A stretch of 5,413 nucleotides of DNA. It comes from a bacterium (GTDB taxonomy: Bacteria > Fidelibacterota > UBA2242). Below, one piece after another: positions 1 through 4,751 of the stretch; the stretch's first letter is position 1; each line of letters opens with the position of its first letter. The notes under the pieces were generated by a model that did not search any database, was not told the DNA's origin, and saw only the letters and a program-made list of their open reading frames with translations. A program made the translations under genes and the position numbers. The stretch is taken from contig JAHIOG010000241.1 in assembly GCA_018895675.1 (NCBI GenBank), positions 1 through 5,413 of the forward strand, given 5' to 3'.

Positions 1-2
1 GA

Positions 3-440
3 GTCGCTACTACGCCATCAACTTCTGTTAAAACGAGCCCTCCATCGAGCAGAGTAGCGTCCATTCAGCAAAAACTCTACGATAAAGCCATGCTGTTGTT
101 TAACCAGAAGCGGTACAATGAATCGATCGATATTTATGAAGAGATAATTCAGATTAACAGAGAACACTCCTTGGTGGATAATGCCTATTTTTGGATTGGA
201 GAGGCGCTATATTATCAAAAACAGTATCCTGAAGCATTGCAGGCATATCAACAAGTATTCGGAGTGGGAGATCGAAATAAAGAAGCTTCTGCTCAAATGC
301 GACTTGGTTATTGCTATTTCAGAATGAATCAATTCGATCAATCTGTGGCAGAGTTTCGGAAAGTAATTCAGAATTATCCCAAAGCTTCCGAAGAGATACG
401 TCGATCCGAACTGGTACTGTCAAAAATTAAAAACTATTAA
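3..440 (+). CDS. ybgF: YbgF/CpoB-like TPR protein, C-terminal part (5' end outside the window)
   Basis: The reading frame is open from the left edge, so the ATG at 90 is internal and the gene begins outside the window; 145 residues are visible. A Ser/Thr/Pro-rich linker (visible residues 3-20) leads into about three tetratricopeptide repeats at roughly residues 22-55, 60-92 and 97-133. They show the usual A/G-Y-F positions (for example NAYFWIGEALYYQ and RLGYCYFRMNQFDQSVAEF) and a final YPKASEE boundary. This linker-plus-TPR layout is typical of the C-terminus of YbgF (CpoB), a periplasmic protein that works with Tol-Pal in outer-membrane constriction and peptidoglycan synthesis. The signal peptide and N-terminal coiled coil that would confirm this lie outside the window. 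It could instead be another TPR lipoprotein of the BamD/YfiO kind. The TAA stop is followed by an AT-rich gap without a convincing terminator. Confidence 0.65.
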   Translation, partial: VATTPSTSVKTSPPSSRVASIQQKLYDKAMLLFNQKRYNESIDIYEEIIQINREHSLVDNAYFWIGEALYYQKQYPEALQAYQQVFGVGDRNKEASAQMRLGYCYFRMNQFDQSVAEFRKVIQNYPKASEEIRRSELVLSKIKNY

Positions 441-461
441 TTTTAATAACTTAGGCAGATT

Positions 462-489
462 TTGAGTCTTAGATTAATGTCGATATTAT
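462..489 (+). promoter_or_regulatory. Candidate sigma70-type promoter for the three-gene cassette
   Basis: TTGAGT (462-467, matching TTGACA at 4 of 6 bases) and TATTAT (484-489, matching TATAAT at 5 of 6) are separated by 16 bases. Transcription would start near 497 and give a leader of roughly 90 bases before the gene at 586. In DNA this AT-rich such matches arise easily by chance, so this is only the best-looking candidate in the gap. Nothing else in 441-571 resembles a gene or a strong terminator. Confidence 0.25.
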
Positions 490-515
490 AAACACTGCCT
501 GATGTATATAAAGTG

Positions 516-544
516 CAAATTACATGCATTTGTTTTTTAACAAA
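516..544. repeat. Two overlapping small inverted repeats upstream of the cassette
   Basis: CAAAT (516-520) pairs with ATTTG (528-532) across a 7-base loop. TTTGTT (529-534) pairs with AACAAA (539-544) across a TTTT loop. The repeats share bases 529-532, so the two hairpins could not form together. They lie between the candidate promoter and the first cassette gene. They could be an operator or a leader structure, a weak terminator for the upstream gene, or chance in AT-rich DNA. Confidence 0.2.
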
Positions 545-571
545 ATATTTTTAAAATTTAACCAAAGAAAT

Positions 572-576
572 AAGGA
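572..576 (+). promoter_or_regulatory. Ribosome binding site that decides the start at 586
   Basis: AAGGA lies directly against the ATG at 577, leaving no room for initiation there. It is 9 bases from the in-frame ATG at 586, a normal spacing. This moves the start three codons downstream of the longest possible frame. Confidence 0.6.
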
Positions 577-585
577 ATGATCCTC

Positions 586-912
586 ATGGGTACTGAGAAG
601 AAAACAATTGATATTCACTATACTAAGTCGCCTACCTATAGAACATATCATTTAGACGGTGTTTTTGGGGGGTTGACTCCTAAAGGAATATTTATTGATA
701 TATTTACTGAGCAAATATCTCCACCGTCAAAAATTGTACATGAAATAAAGGAAGATGGAAATATAGGTGATGAGATTGTAAGAACGAATGAGAAAGTTGG
801 ATTACTAAGAGAATTTCAATGTGGGATTGTAATTGATATTAATAAAGCTGTATCTATTAAAAACTGGCTTGAGAACAAAATAAATGAATTTCAAATTGGT
901 GTACAAAAATAG
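586..912 (+). CDS. Conserved-hypothetical type protein, 108 residues
   Basis: I cannot name this protein. It is small and soluble, with no signal peptide or membrane segment. The N-terminal half has a Tyr-rich strand followed by a conspicuous HLDGVFGGLTPKG segment (residues 22-34) and a predicted strand ending in a T-E pair (residues 41-42). The C-terminal part is a strand (IVIDI, from residue 81) followed by an amphipathic helix with an NWLENKI core. A strand-rich body ending in a 'strand, then A-x-x-I-x-x-W-L-x-x-K-I helix' is reminiscent of the small DUF3467 proteins, but that is my impression from memory of the family and not a demonstrated match. The start at 586 is chosen for its spacing from AAGGA at 572-576. 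The next gene begins 10 bases after the stop, so the three cassette genes probably share a transcript. Base composition is AT-rich; the 60-base line 601-660 has 19 G+C. Function unknown. Confidence 0.8.
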   Translation: MGTEKKTIDIHYTKSPTYRTYHLDGVFGGLTPKGIFIDIFTEQISPPSKIVHEIKEDGNIGDEIVRTNEKVGLLREFQCGIVIDINKAVSIKNWLENKINEFQIGVQK

Positions 913-917
913 AGGGA
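911..917 (+). promoter_or_regulatory. Ribosome binding site that decides the start at 923
   Basis: AGAGGGA overlaps the stop codon of the previous gene and sits 5 bases before the ATG at 923. The longer in-frame start at 884 would lie inside the previous gene, overlapping it by 29 bases, with no such site at a suitable distance. The short start is therefore preferred. Confidence 0.6.
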
Positions 918-922
918 TATTT

Positions 923-1408
923 ATGTTCCAAAATGTAAATGCGTCACAATTAACCGATCCAATAATATTAATGTTTAAAGTATCTACAAAAGGTAATTCA
1001 GAAGATGATTGGAATCTTTATAATAATAAATTTGTTCCTAATGCAATATTTGGATCAAACACAGGATGGTTTAGTAACACAATAGAATTAAGTGAAAATT
1101 TCGACATGCCGCGATTAGTTAATCCAGAAAGTATTTCAACGAAATATGAAATTGACTCATTAAATTCTGAAGACTATGATTTAATTAGACCATTTCTAGC
1201 AAATGTCACAATAGATGATGATGAATATATAGTCACAATTGATGAACTTAGTCTATACAGCTTTGGGGACAGCTTGAATTCAGCTGTTGATGAACTGATT
1301 GATGATATTATTGACTTGTACGAAGAAATAAAAGTAGCTAGTCCTCGTCTTGGAAAAGATCCACAGAGATGGAAAGATATCCTCAGTCGGCATATCTTGG
1401 AAAAATAA
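923..1408 (+). CDS. Acidic HicB-like candidate antitoxin, 161 residues
   Basis: This protein is strongly acidic: I count 30 Asp/Glu against 13 Lys/Arg. The C-terminal half contains a strand and turn, EYIVTIDELSLYSFGDSL (residues 101-118), followed by a helix with A-V-D-E-L-I-D-D-I-I. That order resembles the HicB antitoxin pattern, in which a strand ending in a 'P-E-L-x-x-x-x-G-D-T' turn is followed by an 'E-E-A-L-x-x-L' helix. The N-terminal 90 residues match nothing I recognise, and no ribbon-helix-helix or helix-turn-helix DNA-binding domain is obvious. The stop codon TAA directly abuts the ATG of the next gene, a basic protein, which suggests translational coupling and a physical complex. 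In HicAB systems HicB neutralises the RNase HicA; that role is inferred here from pattern, charge and gene arrangement only. It could also be a plain hypothetical protein. AT-rich: line 1021-1080 has 17 G+C of 60. Confidence 0.6.
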   Translation: MFQNVNASQLTDPIILMFKVSTKGNSEDDWNLYNNKFVPNAIFGSNTGWFSNTIELSENFDMPRLVNPESISTKYEIDSLNSEDYDLIRPFLANVTIDDDEYIVTIDELSLYSFGDSLNSAVDELIDDIIDLYEEIKVASPRLGKDPQRWKDILSRHILEK

Positions 1409-1702
1409 ATGGCAATTGACAATTTTATTGAAAGACATATAGCAAGGCAAATCCTAAACAAACTTAAACCTGGACGTCTTAATTCAAGGGGCAAACATCG
1501 GAAAGGTTATATTTATATTGATGGTGTATTAGTAGCAAAGGTAAAAATACCAAACGACCACAATCGAATAATGAAAGAGAATAAATCTCAATATATTGCT
1601 AAGAATTTAAAACTTGATGATAACGATTTTAATGATCTGATTAATTGTCCTCTATCTGGTCCGAATTATTATAAAAAAATTAAAAACAAACTTGAATTTT
1701 AA
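1409..1702 (+). CDS. Basic HicA-like candidate toxin, 97 residues
   Basis: This small protein is very basic (20 Lys/Arg against 10 Asp/Glu). After an N-terminal helix (residues 4-20) comes G-K-H-R-K-G (28-33), then two strands, YIYIDGVLVAKVKIP (34-48), an N-D-H turn (49-51), and a helical tail with LKLDDNDFNDLINCPLSG (67-84) and a Y-Y-K-K end. HicA toxins are ribosome-independent mRNA interferases with a double-stranded RNA-binding fold. They carry a catalytic His in a G-S-H motif, followed by strands, a V-P-x-H segment and a final 'L-x-x-E-x-F' helix. The order here is similar, with H30 as the candidate catalytic residue. The protein is longer than typical HicA (about 60-80 residues), and the C-P-L-S-G-x-x-Y tail is an addition. 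It starts immediately after the stop of the acidic gene (TAAATG), with only a weak GGA at 1399-1401, so translation probably depends on the upstream gene. Toxicity is inferred. Line 1621-1680 has only 15 G+C of 60. Confidence 0.55.
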   Translation: MAIDNFIERHIARQILNKLKPGRLNSRGKHRKGYIYIDGVLVAKVKIPNDHNRIMKENKSQYIAKNLKLDDNDFNDLINCPLSGPNYYKKIKNKLEF

Positions 1703-1765
1703 TTAACATTTTAACAGGAATTTTTGGGGGTAATATCACCTATTTAATATCTATTATGTTAACTG

Positions 1766-1849
1766 TGCCGGGGGGGGGAATCGAACCCCCATGGACCGAA
1801 GTCCGGCGGATTTTGAGTCCGCTGCGTCTACCAATTTCACCACCTCGGC
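1766..1849 (-). tRNA. tRNA-Leu (anticodon CAA)
   Basis: Read on the minus strand, this is a complete class II tRNA of 84 bases. It has acceptor strand GCCGAGG, a D-arm with AAATTGGTAGAC, and anticodon stem GCGGA/TCCGC with loop CTCAAAA, giving anticodon CAA, which decodes UUG. The long variable arm is GGAC-TTCG-GTCC and the T-arm is GGGGG-TTCGATT-CCCCC. The discriminator base is A, as in leucine tRNAs, and no CCA is encoded. The 3' acceptor strand reads CCCCGGC, so A5 faces C68 (plus-strand base 1771) instead of the expected U. That change also makes an uninterrupted run of nine G on the plus strand (1770-1778). The gene is divergent from the acyl-CoA ligase gene and convergent with the cassette. 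No clear terminator is visible in the 63 bases between its 3' end and the cassette. Confidence 0.95.
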
Positions 1850-1862
1850 AAAAATCGGAGTA

Positions 1863-1882
1863 AAATTAATGTATATTAATTT
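1863..1882. promoter_or_regulatory. Perfect 8-base inverted repeat in the divergent tRNA/ligase intergenic region
   Basis: AAATTAAT (1863-1870) and ATTAATTT (1875-1882) are perfect inverted repeats around GTAT. They lie in the 76 bases that must hold the minus-strand tRNA promoter and possibly the start of the ligase operon. TATATT (1872-1877) within the repeat could act as a plus-strand -10 element, though no good -35 precedes it. On the minus strand TTGTTT (1890-1885) is a possible -35 for the tRNA. The symmetry could be an operator for a dimeric regulator such as a fatty-acid-responsive repressor, but an all-A/T palindrome is weak evidence. Confidence 0.3.
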
Positions 1883-1911
1883 AAAAACAAGGGAAATATC
1901 TCAAAAATAAC

Positions 1912-1917
1912 AGGAGG
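1912..1917 (+). promoter_or_regulatory. Strong ribosome binding site of the acyl-CoA ligase gene
   Basis: AGGAGG, followed by a further G, lies 8 bases before the ATG at 1926. It is a near-perfect complement to the 16S rRNA tail and much stronger than the sites of the cassette genes and of gpsA. It fixes the start of this gene and suggests high translation of the first operon gene. Confidence 0.8.
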
Positions 1918-1925
1918 GTAATCTA

Positions 1926-3740
1926 ATGAGTGAAGTGAAATATGACACAATATCTGAGATGTTCATTTCAGTTACCAACAAATATGCGGATAAGCCGGCA
2001 TATAAGTATAAGGAAGATGGCAAATGGAAGGAATTAACCTTTGCGCAAGTAAGGGATAATGTCGAAACAATTTCCGGCGGGTTAAAATCAATTGGTTTAA
2101 AAACCGGAGACCATGTAGGAATTATTTCTCATAACAGTTATCTATGGGCAATGTCTGATTATGGAATTTCGTGCGCCAGGGGTGTTACGACAACGATTTA
2201 TCCGACATTAACTACTAAACAGGTGAAGTGGATTGTACAACATGCGGAATGTAAATACCTGTTTTGCGGCGATCTTGAGCAGACTGAAAAAGTGTTGACT
2301 TTTGTGGACGAATTGAAGGGACTACAAAATGTGATCGTGTTAAGCGGCGAAAAAGTAGGGCATCCCAAAGTAATTTTATATAGTGAATTAATGGCGAAAG
2401 GAGCTGAATATCGAAATAGCAATCCCGGTTTTTTTGAAAAAGATGCCATGTCGATTAAAAAATCAGATCTGCTGACCCTGATTTATACTTCCGGCACTAC
2501 AGGTGAACCCAAAGGAGTAATGTTAACTCATGGGAATTTAACTTCTAATATTATTGGTAGTCTTAAAGTAATCCAGGCGGATGATAAAGATGTATTCCTC
2601 TCTTTTTTACCACTTAGTCATGTTTTTGAGAGAATGGCAGGACATTTTTTAGCGACTTCGGTTGGAGCAACAATCTGCTATGCTGAAAGTATCAATACAG
2701 TCGCAGATAATATGGGTGAAATTCACCCCACTTTAATGACTGCCGTTCCAAGATTTTATGAAAAAGTTTATGCAAAAATAATTGATAATATATCTTCCGC
2801 TTCTTCAGTTAAACAGAAACTGTTTTGGTGGTCAATTAATGCCGGAAAAAAAGCGGAAAATCTACGTGAGCACGGTCGTTCCGTTGGTGTATTTCTTGGA
2901 ACTAAGTTAAAAATTGCAAATAAATTGGTATTTTCGAAATTACAGGAAAAAGTCGGTGGAAGATTAAGATTCTTTGCATCTGGAGGCGCCCCATTATCTA
3001 AAGAGATTGGGAAATTTTTTAAAGCTGCAGGTATATCGATCCTCGAAGGTTATGGATTAACCGAAACGTCACCGGTTATTTCAATTAATCCGTTTGAAAA
3101 GAATAAATTGGGTACTGTCGGTCCTCCACTTTCAAACGTCGAGGTAAAAATTGCCGAGGATGGTGAAATTCTCACAAAAGGTCCCCATGTTATGAAAGGC
3201 TATTTTAAGGATGAAATTGCCACAAGGGAAGTTTTAGACGAAGATGGTTGGTTTCATACCGGTGATATTGGAATGTTCGATGAAGAAGGCTATTTGGCTA
3301 TTACCGACCGTAAGAAGAATATTATTGTTACATCCGGTGGTAAAAATGTAGCTCCGCAGCCGATGGAAAATGTTCTGGTGACATCAAAATGGATTGAACA
3401 GATACTGGTAATCGGTGATAAGCGGAAATTCGTATCGGCATTTATCGTACCGTCTTTTCCGAATCTTGAAGCCTGGGCAAAAGAAAAAGAGTTGAAGTGG
3501 GAAACCAGAGACGAACTTATTAAATTGCCGGAAGTTGAAGAACTGTATGACCGTGTCATCGAAGAATCGATGGAAGGTTTTGCGCAGTTTGAAAAAGTAA
3601 AAAAATTCATCCTGCTTTCACATGAATTTACGATCGAGAATGATGAACTGACCCCTTCAATGAAGATCCGTCGTAGTATTGTTGAAAAAAATTACGCGGA
3701 ACTGATCAACAGTCTGTATGACGAGGTCAATGATAATTGA
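1926..3740 (+). CDS. fadD: Long-chain fatty acid-CoA ligase (AMP-forming)
   Basis: The enzyme activates long-chain fatty acids with ATP to an acyl-adenylate and then to acyl-CoA, for beta-oxidation or lipid synthesis, probably at the inner face of the cytoplasmic membrane. The 604 residues are the full family length. Visible adenylate-forming motifs are: the phosphate-binding loop YTSGTTGEPKG (187-197), VPRFYEKVY (274-282), ASGGAPLSKEI (351-361), the adenine-binding EGYGLTETSP (374-383), GWFHTGDIG (441-449) with the ribose-binding Asp, the hinge DRKKNIIVTSGGKN (461-474), and a C-terminal LTPSMKIRR whose K580 is the likely adenylation lysine. VPRxxEKVY and the short GGKNVAPQPMEN segment point to the FAA1/FadD15 branch (COG1022) rather than the E. 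coli FadD branch, so the symbol is used loosely. It leads an operon: its TGA overlaps the purM start by 4 bases. All key residues are present. Chain-length preference cannot be read from the sequence. Confidence 0.95.
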   Translation: MSEVKYDTISEMFISVTNKYADKPAYKYKEDGKWKELTFAQVRDNVETISGGLKSIGLKTGDHVGIISHNSYLWAMSDYGISCARGVTTTIYPTLTTKQVKWIVQHAECKYLFCGDLEQTEKVLTFVDELKGLQNVIVLSGEKVGHPKVILYSELMAKGAEYRNSNPGFFEKDAMSIKKSDLLTLIYTSGTTGEPKGVMLTHGNLTSNIIGSLKVIQADDKDVFLSFLPLSHVFERMAGHFLATSVGATICYAESINTVADNMGEIHPTLMTAVPRFYEKVYAKIIDNISSASSVKQKLFWWSINAGKKAENLREHGRSVGVFLGTKLKIANKLVFSKLQEKVGGRLRFFASGGAPLSKEIGKFFKAAGISILEGYGLTETSPVISINPFEKNKLGTVGPPLSNVEVKIAEDGEILTKGPHVMKGYFKDEIATREVLDEDGWFHTGDIGMFDEEGYLAITDRKKNIIVTSGGKNVAPQPMENVLVTSKWIEQILVIGDKRKFVSAFIVPSFPNLEAWAKEKELKWETRDELIKLPEVEELYDRVIEESMEGFAQFEKVKKFILLSHEFTIENDELTPSMKIRRSIVEKNYAELINSLYDEVNDN

Positions 3741-4732
3741 AAATCAGTTATAAAGATTCCGGCGTTGATATAGATGCCGGAACTGAGGCTGTTAAGAAAA
3801 TAAAAGAAATTGTAAAAGAAACTTTCGTCCCTAATGTGCTTACCAATATCGGTGCATTTGGAGGATGTTTTGAATTTCCCGTCCAACAATATAAACGTCC
3901 GGTACTGGTTTCCAGCGCCGATGGTGTCGGAACTAAACTGATCGTTGCTAATATGATGAACCGGCATGATACTATTGGTCAGTGTCTGGTGAACCATTGT
4001 GTAAATGATATTTTAACAACCGGCGCGCAACCACTATTTTTTTTGGATTATATTGGTCTGAGAAAACTTCGACCGGATGTTGTTGTAAATATCGTTCGGG
4101 GTCTCGTCATAGCGTGCAAAGAGAATGGTTGTTCCCTTGTCGGTGGTGAGATGGCTGAAATGCCGGGTATTTATCAAAATAAAGACTTCGATCTCGTGGG
4201 AACTATCGTCGGCGTCGTTGAGCGAGAGCAAATGCTGCCCCGCAACATACAGGCGGGTGATGTGTTAATTGGCTTATGGTCGAGTGGACTGCATACCAAT
4301 GGCTATTCATTAGCCAGAAATGTGCTGTTGAAACATCACAAGGTGGGCGATTATATTGAAGGACTGGACGCTGTTCTCGGCGATGTGCTTTTAAAAGTGC
4401 ATCGGTCTTATCTGCCAATCATCAAACCCTTTCTTGGAAATACTGACCTGCATGGAATCAGTCACATTACCGGAGGTGGCATCGAGGGTAATACAAGCCG
4501 GATTCTGCCGGATGGAACGAAATTGGAAATTGATTGGGACGCCTGGAAATGGTTGCCAATTTTCAGTTATATTCAATCTCTTGGTAATATCGCCACGGAG
4601 GAAATGCGGCGGGTGTTTAACCTGGGAATCGGGTTGATCTTGATTGTAGAAAAATACGCAGTCAGTCATTTCGTTGAATTATTAAAAAAGAGCGGTGAAG
4701 ATCCGGTCATTTTAGGTCTAATAAACAACTAA
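3737..4732 (+). CDS. purM: Phosphoribosylformylglycinamidine cyclo-ligase (AIR synthetase)
   Basis: PurM closes the imidazole ring of FGAM with ATP to give 5-aminoimidazole ribonucleotide, the fifth step of cytosolic purine synthesis. The protein has 331 residues, slightly shorter than the roughly 345 of E. coli PurM. It opens with the family signature YKDSGVDIDAG (5-15). It carries SSADGVGTKL (59-68), VNDILTTGAQPLFFLDYIG (89-107), the GGEMAEMPGIY loop (136-146), WSSGLHTNGYSLAR (181-194), HITGGGIEGNTSRILPDG (243-260) and the closing FNLGIGLILIV (294-304). The start is TTG at 3737, four bases inside the ligase stop (TTGA). It is preceded by GAGG at 3723-3726, and no ATG lies in frame near it that would keep the N-terminal signature. 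The overlap implies coupling with the acyl-CoA ligase. Composition is higher in GC than the cassette (line 4141-4200 has 28 G+C of 60). Confidence 0.96.
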   Translation: MKISYKDSGVDIDAGTEAVKKIKEIVKETFVPNVLTNIGAFGGCFEFPVQQYKRPVLVSSADGVGTKLIVANMMNRHDTIGQCLVNHCVNDILTTGAQPLFFLDYIGLRKLRPDVVVNIVRGLVIACKENGCSLVGGEMAEMPGIYQNKDFDLVGTIVGVVEREQMLPRNIQAGDVLIGLWSSGLHTNGYSLARNVLLKHHKVGDYIEGLDAVLGDVLLKVHRSYLPIIKPFLGNTDLHGISHITGGGIEGNTSRILPDGTKLEIDWDAWKWLPIFSYIQSLGNIATEEMRRVFNLGIGLILIVEKYAVSHFVELLKKSGEDPVILGLINN

Positions 4733-4751
4733 TTTAATCGATAGACATATT

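Noticed and set aside
453..500. AGGCAG (453-458) / CTGCCT (495-500) as a terminator of the ybgF-like gene
   Set aside because: The arms are only 6 bases, the loop is 36 bases and no U-run follows. It is more likely coincidental.
577..585. Upstream ATG at 577 as the start of the 108-residue gene
   Set aside because: AAGGA directly touches this ATG, leaving no spacing. The same site is well placed for the ATG at 586.
441..585. A duplicated tRNA-Leu 3' end marking the far boundary of an integrated element
   Set aside because: No stretch resembling the T-arm and acceptor end of the tRNA is present on the left side of the cassette.
884..922. Upstream ATG at 884 as the start of the acidic gene
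   Set aside because: It would overlap the previous gene by 29 bases and lacks a ribosome binding site. AGAGGGA sits 5 bases before the ATG at 923.
1174..1494. Open minus-strand frame of 106 codons across the boundary of the two toxin-antitoxin-like genes
   Set aside because: It is antisense to two well-formed genes, gives a Ser/Ile-rich low-complexity product and has no ribosome binding site. It is a shadow frame.
1703..1762. TTAACAT (1703-1709) / ATGTTAA (1756-1762) as a bidirectional terminator between the cassette and the tRNA
   Set aside because: The arms are short and AT-rich, the spacer is 46 bases, and there is no GC-rich stem or adjacent T-run.
4203..4669. Two open minus-strand frames inside purM
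   Set aside because: They are antisense to a strongly conserved enzyme and their products lack any recognisable domain.
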